Shown in pieces: positions 28,017 to 37,108 of a DNA stretch of 64,000 nt (its first letter is position 1; each line of letters starts with the position of its first letter). The position numbers were made by a program, and so were the translations under genes. Below the pieces are notes generated by a model that was not told the DNA's origin, made no database searches, and saw only the letters and a program-made list of their open reading frames with translations. Source of the DNA: Thermomonas sp. S9 (GTDB lineage: Bacteria; Pseudomonadota; Gammaproteobacteria; Xanthomonadales; Xanthomonadaceae); contig NZ_JAJDFY010000001.1 of the NCBI RefSeq assembly GCF_024704365.1, positions 2,275,001 to 2,339,000 on the forward strand, in the 5' to 3' direction.

Positions 28017-28605
28017 TCAGGCAAGCCGGTAGACGCGCTCGCCGCCCGGGGATTTCTCGGAGACGATCGTCAGGCCCAGTTTCTTTTTCAGCGCCCCGGC
28101 CAAGGTGCCGCGCACCGTGTGCGCCTGCCAGCCGGTGCTGTCCATGATCTGGCGGAGGGTGGCGCCTTCGGGACGCTGCAGCATCGCGATCACCTGCGCC
28201 TGCTTGCTGTGGGCGCGGGGGCGGCGGGGCTCGGCGCTGCGATGCGCATCCTGCGCCCAGGCCGCTTCGGCGGCGTTCACCGCCGCCTCCAGGTCGGCCT
28301 CGTCGCGCGCCGTCTGCGCCTGCTCGGCCCGGGCGATCACCGCATCGAGTTTCGCAACGAAGGACTGGCGCGGGGCGGTGCGGGCACCCGGGCGCGGCAC
28401 GCCCAAGGCCTCGTAGCCTGCGTCGGCAACGACCCAGACCTCGCCCTGGCGGGCGATCAGGGCGCGGTTGGCCAGGCCGTCGAGCACCTTGCGGCGGGCA
28501 CCGCCTTGGATGTGCTCGGGGAACCAGTCGATTCGGCCGTCGGTGTGCTCGAGCCGCATGGGCCAGGATCGCGTGCTGGGCGGGGGTCAGGGTGATGGTG
28601 CTCAT
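28017..28605 (-). CDS. DUF3489 protein, one-base frameshift
   Basis: About 195 residues after repair. MSTITLTPAQHAILAHA (start 28605, AGGAG RBS) joins LEHTDGRIDWFPEHIQGGAR once one base near 28554 is removed. The C-terminal DUF3489 domain reads QAQVIAMLQRPEGATLRQIM, DSTGWQAHTVRGTLAGALKK, a winged-helix signature. Common in proteobacterial prophages; probable DNA-binding regulator. Convergent with the methylases. Confidence 0.85.
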
Positions 28606-28639
28606 GGTCTGCTCCTGGATAGGGATGGATCGGCGCGAG

Positions 28640-28885
28640 TCAGTCTTCCCACAGGTGCTCGCCATCGAGGCTGATCCACAGGCGCGCATCGCGCGCGGTG
28701 GCCATCTCGCGCACCGCCAAGCCGGTTTTGAGGTGGGTGCCGGTCTTGCCGGTGAAGTCGTAACGCTGGCCGTCGTGCATCACGGTCGCTGGGCCTTGCT
28801 CGTCGAACTCGACGCGGATCAGGCGGGTGCCGAGGGCGTTGCCGTTGGTGTCGGTGACCTGGGGTTGGCGGATGCGCAGGGTCAT
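28640..28885 (-). CDS. small phage protein of unknown function
   Basis: 81 residues upstream of the DUF3489 gene on the same strand: beta-rich, MTLRIRQPQVTDTNGNALGT and RYDFTGKTGTHLKTGLAVRE. A GGAGCAGACC RBS almost identical to that of the DUF3489 gene precedes it, so the two are probably one transcription unit. Not recognised. Between it and the terminase is a 119-base gap with only a 19-codon ORF (28922-28981) of doubtful meaning. Confidence 0.65.
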   Translation of the reverse strand: MTLRIRQPQVTDTNGNALGTRLIRVEFDEQGPATVMHDGQRYDFTGKTGTHLKTGLAVREMATARDARLWISLDGEHLWED

Positions 28886-29004
28886 GGTCTGCTCCTTGGT
28901 GCGTGGTGATCGGGTGAGGTGATGAACGCGCTGTTCGCCCGTGAAGCCAAGCGTTTTCTGCGGGTGTTGGCCAAGAACTGACGATGACTTGATCGAAGAG
29001 GGCC

Positions 29005-29535
29005 ATGGGCATCTCGATTCGCGCCTACGCCCGCCACCGTGGGGTATCGGACACCGCCGTGCACAAGGCCATCCGCACCGGGCGCATCACGCCCGAGGCG
29101 GACGGCACCATCGACCCAGACCGGGCCGACCGCGACTGGACCCGGAACTCCGAGCCGCCGAAGGCGGGAACGGGCTCCCGGACCGTGAAGGTGCGTGTGG
29201 CGGAGGATCCGGCCCCCAACCTCGCCACCGGCCTGCCCGCAGGCGGCACCACGCTCGTGCAGGCGCGCACGGTCAACGAGGTGGTCAAGGCGCAGACCAA
29301 CAAGGTGCGGCTGGCCCGCCTCAAGGGCGAACTGGTCGATCGCCACCAGGCCATCGCGCATGTGTTCAAGCTCGCCCGCACCGAACGCGACGCCTGGCTC
29401 AACTGGCCGGCGCGGATCTCGGCGCAGATGGCGGCCCGGCTCGGCGTGGAGGCTCACACCCTGCACGTGGCCCTGGATGCCGCCGTGCGCGAGCACCTCG
29501 CCGAGCTCGGGGAACTCAAGGTTCGGGTCGATTGA
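29005..29535 (+). CDS. terminase small subunit-like protein
   Basis: 176 residues. The N-terminal HTH (SIRAYARHRGVSDTAVHKAI) is of the Nu1/elements-of-external-origin type that recognises cos or pac DNA. The C-terminal region (RLARLKGELVDRHQAIAHVF, WLNWPARISAQMAARLG) is the oligomerisation part. It ends inside the large-subunit start (TGATG), the standard terminase pair. Confidence 0.85.
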   Translation: MGISIRAYARHRGVSDTAVHKAIRTGRITPEADGTIDPDRADRDWTRNSEPPKAGTGSRTVKVRVAEDPAPNLATGLPAGGTTLVQARTVNEVVKAQTNKVRLARLKGELVDRHQAIAHVFKLARTERDAWLNWPARISAQMAARLGVEAHTLHVALDAAVREHLAELGELKVRVD

Positions 29536-31508
29536 TGGACGAGTTCGCCTATGAGGGCTGGGACGTCATCGAGCGCGCTTGGCGCGAGGGCCTCACGCCG
29601 GACCCGCTGCTCACCGTCTCCGAATGGGCCGACCGTCACCGGGTGCTGTCGAGCAAGGCCTCGAGCGAGCCGGGGCGCTGGCGCACCAGCCGCACGCCGT
29701 ATCTGAAGGCGATCATGGACTGCCTGTCGCCGACCTCGCCCGTCGAGCGCGTGGTGTTCATGAAGGGCGCGCAGGTGGGCGCGACCGAGACCGGCTCGAA
29801 CTGGATCGGCTACGTGATCCACCACGCCCCCGGGCCGATGATGGCGGTGTGGCCCACCGTGGAGATGGCCAAGCGCAACTCCAAGCAGCGCATCGACCCG
29901 CTGATCGAGGAGTCGCCGGTGCTCTGCGAACTCATCGCCCCGGCGAGAAGCCGCGACTCGGGCAACACCATCCTCGCCAAGGAGTTTCGTGGCGGCGTGC
30001 TGGTGATGACCGGCGCGAACAGCGCGGTGGGCCTGCGCTCGATGCCGGTGCGCTATCTCTTTCTCGACGAGGTGGACGCCTACCCGCTCGATGTCGAGGG
30101 GGAGGGCGATGCGATCTCGCTCGCTGAGGCGCGCACGCGCACCTTTGCGCGGCGCAAGATCTTCATCGTCTCGACGCCGACGATCGCGGGCGCCTCGGCC
30201 ATCGAGCGTGAGTACGAGGCCAGCGACCAGCGCCGCTACTTCGTGCCCTGCCCGCATTGCTCGCACCGGCAGTGGCTGCGCTTCGAGCAACTGCGTTGGG
30301 AGAAGGGCCGGCCCGAGACGGCGGCGTACGTCTGCGAATCATGCGAGACGGCGATCGCCGAGCACCACAAGACCTGGATGCTGGAGCACGGCGAGTGGCG
30401 CGCGACGGCGGAAGGCTCGGGCAAGACGGCGGGGTTTCATCTGTCGTCGCTGTACAGCCCGCTGGGCTGGCGCGCCTGGCGCGAGATCGCCGCCGCGTGG
30501 GAAGCCGCCGTCAGTAAAGAGTCGGGATCGGCCGCTGCCATCAAGACTTTCAAGAACACCGAGCTCGGCGAGACCTGGGTCGAGGAGGGCGAAGCGCCCG
30601 ACTGGCAACGCCTGCTGGAGCGCCGCGAGGACTATGCCATCGGCACCATTCCCGCCGGCGGGCTCTTGCTCACTGCCGGCGCCGACGTGCAGAAGGACCG
30701 CATCGAGGTCTCGGTCTGGGCCTTCGGGCGTGGCAAGGAGGCCTGGCTCATCGAGCACCGGGTGCTGATGGGCGACACCGCACGGGATGCGGTGTGGAAG
30801 GCGCTGGGCGGGATGCTCGCCGAGACCTGGACCCATGCCTCGGGCGCGGCCATGCCGCTGGCCCGCTTGGCGCTGGACACCGGCTTTGCGACACAGGAGG
30901 CCTACGCCTTCGTGCGCGCCTGCCGCGACGCGCGGGTGATGGCGGTCAAGGGCGTGCGGACGGGTTCGATGGGGGGCGCAGCCCTGATCGGCACACCGAC
31001 GGCGGTCGATGTCTCGCAGGCGGGCAAGAAGCTGCGCCGGGGCATCAAGGTGTATGCGGTCGCGGTGGGGCTCGCCAAACTCGAGTTCTACAACCACCTG
31101 CGCCAGAGCGCGGAGGTGGCCGACGACGGCGTGACGGTGACCTACCCGGCCGGATTCGTCCACCTGCCCAAGATCGACGCCGAGTTCATCCAGCAACTGT
31201 GCGCCGAGCAGCTCGTCACCCGGCGTGATCGCCACGGCTTTGCGGTGCGCGAGTGGCAGAAGATGCGCGAGCGCAACGAGGCGCTGGACTGCTACGTGTA
31301 TGCCCGTGCTGCTGCTGCGGCCGCAGGGCTCGACCGCTTCGAGGAACGCCACTGGCGCGAACTGGAGCGGCAACTGGGGCTGGCCAGTCCGCCAGCCCTT
31401 GAAACACCTACTGAATCGATCACCGAGGCCACCCATCGAGGTGGCCTGGGTGTTTCTGGCAACCGCAACACCGGCCGGCGCGTGATCAAGAGCCGCTGGC
31501 TGTCCTGA
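29535..31508 (+). CDS. terminase large subunit (lambda GpA family)
   Basis: 657 residues. ATPase: SPVERVVFMKGAQVGATETG (Walker A variant) and YLFLDEVDAYP (Walker B plus Glu). A zinc ribbon follows (CPHCSHRQW, CESCETAIAE). Nuclease Asp residues lie in GGLLLTAGADVQKDRIEVSV and ARLALDTGF. Typical GpA length. Motor that cuts and packages phage DNA. Confidence 0.95.
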   Translation: MDEFAYEGWDVIERAWREGLTPDPLLTVSEWADRHRVLSSKASSEPGRWRTSRTPYLKAIMDCLSPTSPVERVVFMKGAQVGATETGSNWIGYVIHHAPGPMMAVWPTVEMAKRNSKQRIDPLIEESPVLCELIAPARSRDSGNTILAKEFRGGVLVMTGANSAVGLRSMPVRYLFLDEVDAYPLDVEGEGDAISLAEARTRTFARRKIFIVSTPTIAGASAIEREYEASDQRRYFVPCPHCSHRQWLRFEQLRWEKGRPETAAYVCESCETAIAEHHKTWMLEHGEWRATAEGSGKTAGFHLSSLYSPLGWRAWREIAAAWEAAVSKESGSAAAIKTFKNTELGETWVEEGEAPDWQRLLERREDYAIGTIPAGGLLLTAGADVQKDRIEVSVWAFGRGKEAWLIEHRVLMGDTARDAVWKALGGMLAETWTHASGAAMPLARLALDTGFATQEAYAFVRACRDARVMAVKGVRTGSMGGAALIGTPTAVDVSQAGKKLRRGIKVYAVAVGLAKLEFYNHLRQSAEVADDGVTVTYPAGFVHLPKIDAEFIQQLCAEQLVTRRDRHGFAVREWQKMRERNEALDCYVYARAAAAAAGLDRFEERHWRELERQLGLASPPALETPTESITEATHRGGLGVSGNRNTGRRVIKSRWLS

Positions 31509-31520
31509 CGAGGAGACGCT

Positions 31521-32405
31521 ATGTCACTGACCACCCGCATCGAGAGCCTGGTCATCCGCGTCGCGCAGGAGTTCAACGACGTCCGCGCGAAGGCCGGGAA
31601 CCTCGCCCACCTCACCACCACCGACAAGTCGAGCCTGGTGGCGGCCATCAACGAGCTGAAGGCCGCGGTGGTGGCCTCGGGAGCGATCGACGACGCCCAG
31701 GTCGCCACGAGCAGCACCTACTCCTCGCACAAGATCGTCACGCTGCTCGACACCCTCAAGGCCGAGATCCTGGGCGGGGCCGATGCCGCCTACGACACGC
31801 TGCTGGAGATCCAGCAGCTGCTGCAAGACGGCACCAGCGGTCTGGACGCGCTGCTTGCCGCGGTCAACCACCGCGTGCGCTTCGACGCGGCGCAGACCCT
31901 GACGGCCGCCGAGCAATCCCAGGCGCGCAGCAACATCGGCGCCGTGGCCGCGGCCGACGTGGGCGACACCGACACCGACTTCGTCGCGATCTTCGAAGGG
32001 GGCGCTGCTCTGATGAGTCTGGCTGCGCGCATCGCCGCCTTGGCCAGCCGCATCGGGCGGGAGGTCAAGGTCAAGGTCGGCGCCGACCACCCGGGTCTGG
32101 CGCGCGCCTGGGTGTGTTTCGGCTATGTCGGCAACCAGGTCGTCGTGCGCGCTGCGCACAACGTCGCCTCGGTCACGCGGCTCGCCCCAGGGCGCTACCG
32201 CGTGAGCTTCGCCAGCCCGCTGCCGGACGCGAACTACTGCTGGGTGGGCGTCGCACGCAGCAACACCAACACGGGCACGCAGCGGCTGCTGATCGTGCGC
32301 GCGACCGCCGACGAGAAGACGCCGACGCACGTCGATGTGGGCTGCGCGACCACCGCCGCGTCCTTCGCCGACTCCGCCGAGATCAACCTCGTGGTCTACC
32401 GCTGA
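31521..32405 (+). CDS. tail-fibre-like protein in the head module
   Basis: 294 residues. A helical N-terminal half has repeat units found in phage fibres (LTTTDKSSLVAAINELKAAV, AQTLTAAEQSQARSNIGAVA). The C-terminal beta domain (APGRYRVSFASPLPDANYCW) resembles tail-fibre or tail-collar tips. It is inserted between terminase and gpW with its own GAGGAG RBS. Receptor or glycan binding is inferred from the fold-like pattern; its place is unusual. Confidence 0.6.
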   Translation: MSLTTRIESLVIRVAQEFNDVRAKAGNLAHLTTTDKSSLVAAINELKAAVVASGAIDDAQVATSSTYSSHKIVTLLDTLKAEILGGADAAYDTLLEIQQLLQDGTSGLDALLAAVNHRVRFDAAQTLTAAEQSQARSNIGAVAAADVGDTDTDFVAIFEGGAALMSLAARIAALASRIGREVKVKVGADHPGLARAWVCFGYVGNQVVVRAAHNVASVTRLAPGRYRVSFASPLPDANYCWVGVARSNTNTGTQRLLIVRATADEKTPTHVDVGCATTAASFADSAEINLVVYR

Positions 32406-32626
32406 TGGCCTACACCCAATCCGACCTCGAGGCCCTGCAAGCCGCACTCGCCAAGGGCGAGAAGCGCGTGAGCTTCGGCGACAAGACGGTCGAGTACCGC
32501 AGCGTGGAGGAACTGCAAGCTGCTATTCGCCAGGTGAAACGCGACCTCTTCGAGCAGGCCGTGGCCACGGGGCTGTGGCCCGGCGCACCGCGGCAGATCC
32601 GCCTTCACACGACCAAGGGGACGTGA
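32405..32626 (+). CDS. gpW-like head-tail joining protein
   Basis: 73 residues matching lambda gpW in size and pattern: QSDLEALQAALAKGEKRVSF, DKTVEYRSVEELQAAIRQV. It would seal the portal after packaging. TGATG overlaps at both ends. Confidence 0.85.
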   Translation: MAYTQSDLEALQAALAKGEKRVSFGDKTVEYRSVEELQAAIRQVKRDLFEQAVATGLWPGAPRQIRLHTTKGT

Positions 32627-34131
32627 TGGGTTGGCGCACCTCACGAACGCCAGCAAGCTGGCTCAGCACCCTCAAGCGCCGGCTGCTTGGCTCGAGCCCC
32701 ACCTACGACGGCGTGGGCGGCGGCCGTAGGGCCGTGGCCTGGCAGGTCGGCAATCCCGGGGCGGTCGCGGCACTCGCCTACACCCAGGGCGAGCTGCGCG
32801 CCAAGAGCCGCGATCTCGCCCGGCGCAACGCCTGGGCCGCGGCGGGCATCGAGGCGTTCGTCGCCAACGCCATCGGCACCGGCATCAAACCGCAGAGCAT
32901 GGTGACTGATGCGGCCGTGCGCGAGGCCATCCACGCGCTGTGGTGGGACTGGGTGGAGGAGGCCGACGCCGCAGGACTCACCGACTTCTACGGCCTGCAG
33001 GCGCTCGCCTGCCGCGCGATGCTCGAAGGCGGCGAGGCGCTGGTGCGCCTGCGCTGGCGCCGCCCCGAGGACGGTCTGCCGGTGGGCCTGCAGCTGCAGG
33101 TGCTGGAGCCCGAGCACCTGCCGATCACCCTGAACCGGGACCTGCCCTCGGGCCACGTCATCCGCGCCGGCATCGAGTTCGACCGGCTCGGGCGGCGCGT
33201 GGCCTATCACCTGACCCGCGCGCATCCGGGCGACGGGAGCCTGGCGCCGATGTCGGGCACGGGCGGCATGGAGACCGTGCGCGTGCCGGCGGACGAGGTC
33301 ATCCACCTGTTCCGCCCGCTGCGCCCGGGGCAGATCCGCGGCGAGCCGTGGCTCGCGCGGGCGCTGGTGAAGCTGCACGAACTCGACCAGTACGACGACG
33401 CGGAACTGGTGCGCAAGAAGACCGCGGCGATGTTCGCCGGCTTCATCACGCGGCTCGCCCCCGAGGACACCCTGATGGGCGAAGGGCTGCCGGACGCGCA
33501 GGGCGCGGCGCTCGCCGGGCTGGAACCCGGCACCTTGCAGATCCTGGAGCCGGGCGAGGACATCAAGTTCTCGGCGCCTGCCGACGTGGGCGCGAGCTAC
33601 GGCGAGTTCATGCGCCAGCAGTTCCGGGCCGTGGCCGCCGCCATGGGCATCACCTACGAGATGCTCACCGGTGATCTCACCCAGGTGAACTACTCCAGCA
33701 TCCGCGCCGGGCTGCTGGAGTTCCGCCGCCGCTGCGAGGCCATCCAGCACGGGGTGATCGTGCACCAGCTCTGTCGCCCGGTGTGGCGCGCCTGGATGGA
33801 GCAGGCCGTGCTCGAAGGGGCGCTGATTCTCCCCGGCTACGCCCGCCGCCGGCGCGCGTACCAGTCCGCCAAGTGGATCCCGCAGGGCTGGCAGTGGGTC
33901 GATCCGCTCAAGGAGTTCAACGCGCTCAAGCTCGCGATCCGCGCCGGGCTGATGAGCCGCTCGGAGGCGATTTCGGCCTACGGCTACGACGCCGAAGACA
34001 TCGACCGCGAGATCGCGGCGGACAACGCCCGCGCAGATGAACTGGGGCTGGTGTTCGACTCGGATCCGCGGCACGACCAAGCATTGAGGCCGGTGCCGAC
34101 ACCTGCGCCCGACACCGAACTTCAGGACTGA
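32626..34131 (+). CDS. portal protein (lambda GpB family)
   Basis: 501 residues: ARSRDLARRNAWAAAGIEAF-like N-terminus, ANAIGTGIKPQS, LPITLNRDLPSGHVIRAGIE, VIHLFRPLRPGQIRGEPWLA and YEMLTGDLTQVNYSSIRAGL, all characteristic of the lambda portal family. Forms the dodecameric DNA gate of the capsid. Confidence 0.95.
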   Translation: MGWRTSRTPASWLSTLKRRLLGSSPTYDGVGGGRRAVAWQVGNPGAVAALAYTQGELRAKSRDLARRNAWAAAGIEAFVANAIGTGIKPQSMVTDAAVREAIHALWWDWVEEADAAGLTDFYGLQALACRAMLEGGEALVRLRWRRPEDGLPVGLQLQVLEPEHLPITLNRDLPSGHVIRAGIEFDRLGRRVAYHLTRAHPGDGSLAPMSGTGGMETVRVPADEVIHLFRPLRPGQIRGEPWLARALVKLHELDQYDDAELVRKKTAAMFAGFITRLAPEDTLMGEGLPDAQGAALAGLEPGTLQILEPGEDIKFSAPADVGASYGEFMRQQFRAVAAAMGITYEMLTGDLTQVNYSSIRAGLLEFRRRCEAIQHGVIVHQLCRPVWRAWMEQAVLEGALILPGYARRRRAYQSAKWIPQGWQWVDPLKEFNALKLAIRAGLMSRSEAISAYGYDAEDIDREIAADNARADELGLVFDSDPRHDQALRPVPTPAPDTELQD

Positions 34132-34135
34132 ACCG

Positions 34136-35359
34136 ATGCTGCCCCATCTCGCCTCCCGGCTCTTTGGCACGCCCTTGCTCGTCCAGCGCGCCAAGCTCGA
34201 CGTGATCCTCGCGGTGCTCTCCGAGCGCCTGCATCTGGCCGCGCCGGACGTCGCACTCGCGCCGCCGCTGCCGAGAAGCCCGAACCCTGCGGCACATCCA
34301 CAGACGTCGATCGCCGTGATCCCGGTCCACGGCACCCTGGTCAAGCGCACCCTGGGGCTGGAAGCGGCCTCGGGGCTGGTGAGCTACGCCGACATCGGCG
34401 CGCGGCTGGAGGCGGCACTTGGCGACCCGACGGTCGCCGGCATCGTGCTCGACATCGACTCACCCGGGGGTGAGACGGGCGGCTGCTTCGAGCTCGCCCG
34501 CCGCGTGCGCGAGGCGGCCGGCCTCAAGCCCATCTGGGCCGTAGCCAACGACGCCGCCTTCTCCGCGGCCTACGCGATCGGCTGCGCCGCCGAGCGGCTC
34601 TACGTCACCGAGACCGGCGGCGTGGGCTCGATCGGGGTGATCGCGCTGCACGTCGACCAGTCGGTCAAGGACGCCCGGGACGGCTTGCGCTACACCGCGA
34701 TCACCGCGGGCGAGCGCAAGAACGACTACTCGCCGCACGAGCCGCTACACGATGCCGCCCGCGCGGCGCTGCAGGCCGAGGTGGACCGGCTGCACGCGCT
34801 CTTCGTCGCGCACGTGGCGGCGATGCGCGGCCTGCCCGAGGACGCGGTGCGCGCGACCGAGGCCGCGCTCTTCTTCGGCCCGCAGGCCGTGGAGACGGGG
34901 CTGGCCGATGGCGTGGCGACGCTCGCCGCCGTGCTCGCCGAGTTCGACCGACATCTTGCGGCCACGCGGCGTCCGTCTTCCCCGCCGCGCCAAGCCCCGA
35001 CCGGGAAGGCGACCGTTTTCCGAGGAACCCCCACCATGACCGATACCCCGTCCGAAACGCTCGGCGTGGATGAGGCCGCCACCCTGGTGGCCGAGGCCCG
35101 CCGCGAAGTGGCGCAGTCCGCGCAAGCGATCGCGCAACTGTGCCTGATCGCCGGCTGCCCCGAGCGCGCCGCCGAGTTCATCGCCGCAGGCCGAAGCGAA
35201 GCCGAGGTGCGCCGCGCCCTGATCGAAGCGCGCGCCGCCCACAGCATGGAGTCGGCCGTGCGCTCGACCCACGCGCCCCAGGACTGGGCCACCCCCGGCG
35301 CCGATCCGGCCGCCTCGCCCGTGGTCGCCGCCGTGAAGAAACTCGTGACCCGGGAGTGA
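34136..35359 (+). CDS. S49-family capsid maturation protease
   Basis: 407 residues. SppA/ClpP-type fold: SIAVIPVHGTLVKR, LDIDSPGGETGGCFELA, NDAAFSAAYAIGCAAERLYV with the nucleophilic Ser, ETGGVGSIGVIALHVDQS and ITAGERKNDYSPHEPL with the catalytic Lys. Residues about 300-407 form a helical, Ala-rich tail with an internal start (see nested entry). Corresponds to lambda gpC. Confidence 0.92.
   Translation: MLPHLASRLFGTPLLVQRAKLDVILAVLSERLHLAAPDVALAPPLPRSPNPAAHPQTSIAVIPVHGTLVKRTLGLEAASGLVSYADIGARLEAALGDPTVAGIVLDIDSPGGETGGCFELARRVREAAGLKPIWAVANDAAFSAAYAIGCAAERLYVTETGGVGSIGVIALHVDQSVKDARDGLRYTAITAGERKNDYSPHEPLHDAARAALQAEVDRLHALFVAHVAAMRGLPEDAVRATEAALFFGPQAVETGLADGVATLAAVLAEFDRHLAATRRPSSPPRQAPTGKATVFRGTPTMTDTPSETLGVDEAATLVAEARREVAQSAQAIAQLCLIAGCPERAAEFIAAGRSEAEVRRALIEARAAHSMESAVRSTHAPQDWATPGADPAASPVVAAVKKLVTRE
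35037..35359 (+). CDS. possible nested scaffold (Nu3-like), in-frame internal start
   Basis: An ATG at 35037 inside the protease gene, in the same frame, is preceded by GAGGAA at 8-9 bases. The resulting 107-residue protein (MTDTPSETLGVDEAATLVAE, then helical Ala/Glu/Arg sequence) matches the position and character of lambda Nu3, which is encoded by the 3' end of gene C. The existence of a separate product is inference. Confidence 0.45.
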
Positions 35360-35362
35360 ACC

Positions 35363-35740
35363 ATGCCCACGCTCACCCAAGCCCCCACCCTCGGCGACCT
35401 GCTGAAGTACGAGGCGCCGAATCTGTACTCGCGCGAGCAGGTGACCGTGGCCGCCGGGCAGAACCTGCCGCTCGGCGCCGTGGTCGGCCGCGAGACGGCC
35501 ACGGCCAAGCTCAAGGCCCTCGACCCCGCGGCCGGCGACGGCAGCGATGTCGCCGTGGGCGTGCTCGCGCTGGCCGTGGATGCGACGCTGATCGACCGGG
35601 AGGACGCGATCCTGATCGCCCGCCACGCCATCGTCGCGCGAAACGCACTGGTCTGGCCCGCGGGGATCACCACCGCGCAGCAGCTCGCTGCGATCGCCCA
35701 GCTCGAAGCGCGAGGCATCGTGGTGCGCGACAGCGCCTGA
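35363..35740 (+). CDS. head decoration protein (gpD-like)
   Basis: 125 residues with gpD features: YEAPNLYSREQVTVAAGQNL, PLGAVVGRETAT, DREDAILIARHAIVARNALV. Trimeric capsid-stabilising protein. Follows the protease by 3 bases. Confidence 0.92.
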   Translation: MPTLTQAPTLGDLLKYEAPNLYSREQVTVAAGQNLPLGAVVGRETATAKLKALDPAAGDGSDVAVGVLALAVDATLIDREDAILIARHAIVARNALVWPAGITTAQQLAAIAQLEARGIVVRDSA

Positions 35741-35770
35741 CCGACACCCGATCCCGACCCACTCGAGCGA

Positions 35771-35792
35771 CCCGCCACCCGGCGGGTTTTGC
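35771..35792 (+). terminator. hairpin before the capsid gene
   Basis: CCCGCC (35771-35776) pairs with GGCGGG (35781-35786), followed by TTTTGCGTTT. Probably an attenuator or processing hairpin between gpD and the capsid gene. Similar hairpins occur before the methylase at 25223 and after the DUF2793 gene at 49777. Confidence 0.6.
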
Positions 35793-35808
35793 GTTTCTGG
35801 AGACCCCG

Positions 35809-36810
35809 ATGCTCAACCCCTTCGACTCCCCCGGCTTCTCGATGGCGAGCCTGACCGCCGCCATCAACCTGATCCCCAACCGCTACGGGCGGCTGGAAGC
35901 CTTGAACCTGTTTCCGGCCAAGCCCGTGCGCACGCGCCAGGTCGTCATCGAGGAGTACGCCGGGCGCCTGAACCTGCTGCCCACCCGACCGCCCGGCTCG
36001 CCGGGCACGGTGGGCGAGCGCGGCCAGCGCCGGCTGCGCTCCTTCGTCATCCCGCACATCCCGCACGACGACGTGGTGCTGCCCGAGGAGGTCCAGGGCA
36101 TCCGCGCCTTCGGCTCGGAGACGGAAATGGAGGCCGTCGCGGGCGTGCTGGCGCGGCATCTGGAGACCATGCGCAACAAGCATGCGATCACCCTCGAACA
36201 CCTGCGCATGGGGGCGCTCAAGGGCCAGATCCTGGACGCCGACGGCAGCACGATCTACGACCTGTTCGACGAGTTCGATCTCAGGCCCACCACCATCGCC
36301 TTCGATCTGGCCAATGCCGCGAGCGACGTCAAGGGCCACTGCTACGAGGTGCTGGCCCACATCGAGGAGAACCTGAAGGGCGAGTTCATGACCGGCGTGC
36401 ACGTCCTCTGTTCGCCCGAGTTTTTCCGGGCGCTCACCGGCCACAAGTCGGTCAAGGAGGCCTATACGCAGTGGCAACAGGGCGCGATCCTGATCAACGA
36501 CGTGCGCGCGGGCTTCGTCTTCGCCGGCATCACCTTCGAGGAGTACCGCGGCCAGGCCACCGACGCCCACGGCAACGCGCGCCGCTTCATCGCCGCGGGC
36601 GAGGCCCACGCCTTTCCGCTGGGGACGGTGGACACCTTCGCCACTTACTTCGCCCCGGCCGACTTCAACGAGACCGTGAACACCTTGGGCCAGCCGCTCT
36701 ACGCGAAGCAAGAGCCGCGCAAGTTCGAGCGGGGGACCGATCTGCACACCCAGAGCAACCCGCTGCCGATGTGCCACCGGCCCGGCGTGCTGGTGAAGCT
36801 CACCGTCTGA
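35809..36810 (+). CDS. major capsid protein (lambda gpE family)
   Basis: 333 residues. FDSPGFSMASLTAAINLIPN, RTRQVVIEEYAGRLNLLPTR, GTVGERGQRRLRSFVIPHIP and QGAILINDVRAGFVFAGITF follow the phage capsid E family. RBS GGAGACCCCG. Structural shell subunit. Confidence 0.95.
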   Translation: MLNPFDSPGFSMASLTAAINLIPNRYGRLEALNLFPAKPVRTRQVVIEEYAGRLNLLPTRPPGSPGTVGERGQRRLRSFVIPHIPHDDVVLPEEVQGIRAFGSETEMEAVAGVLARHLETMRNKHAITLEHLRMGALKGQILDADGSTIYDLFDEFDLRPTTIAFDLANAASDVKGHCYEVLAHIEENLKGEFMTGVHVLCSPEFFRALTGHKSVKEAYTQWQQGAILINDVRAGFVFAGITFEEYRGQATDAHGNARRFIAAGEAHAFPLGTVDTFATYFAPADFNETVNTLGQPLYAKQEPRKFERGTDLHTQSNPLPMCHRPGVLVKLTV

Positions 36811-36823
36811 GGGTGCCTGTCCG

Positions 36824-37108
36824 ATGGTCCGTGTGGAGGATCTGTACGACGCCGCCGAGCGCGCGGGACTCTTGACGCCCGTCGTGGTGGGCACCGCCAC
36901 CGTGCACTGTGCGTTCCGTGCGCCGGACGAGACGGTGCTCGACGGCCTGGCGCTCTCGCGCGACTTCGAGATCGAGTATGCGGCCTCGCGCCTCGCGCTC
37001 GCCCCGGGCGACATGGTCACCATCGCCGGCGAGCCCTACCGCGTGCGCGAGGTAAGGGCGTTCGGCGACGGCCGCGAGTGCCGGGCGAGGCTCGCGAGGC
37101 TGCCATGA
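36824..37108 (+). CDS. head-tail joining protein (gpFII-like)
   Basis: 94 residues, mostly beta: TVHCAFRAPDETVLDGLALS, RLALAPGDMVTIAGEPYRVR. The GD-x(6-7)-Y-x-V ending is typical of small head-tail adaptors. Placed directly after the capsid gene, as FII is. Confidence 0.75.
   Translation: MVRVEDLYDAAERAGLLTPVVVGTATVHCAFRAPDETVLDGLALSRDFEIEYAASRLALAPGDMVTIAGEPYRVREVRAFGDGRECRARLARLP

Noticed and set aside
26455..28689. 744-codon open frame on the minus strand across the methylase genes
   Set aside because: It is antisense to two genes with clear catalytic motifs, and its sequence is Arg/Gly/Ala/Gln-rich, as expected for a GC-rich shadow frame. Only its last part overlaps the real DUF3489 start.
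28922..28981. 19-codon ORF before the terminase small subunit
   Set aside because: Too short and without a convincing RBS; may be chance.
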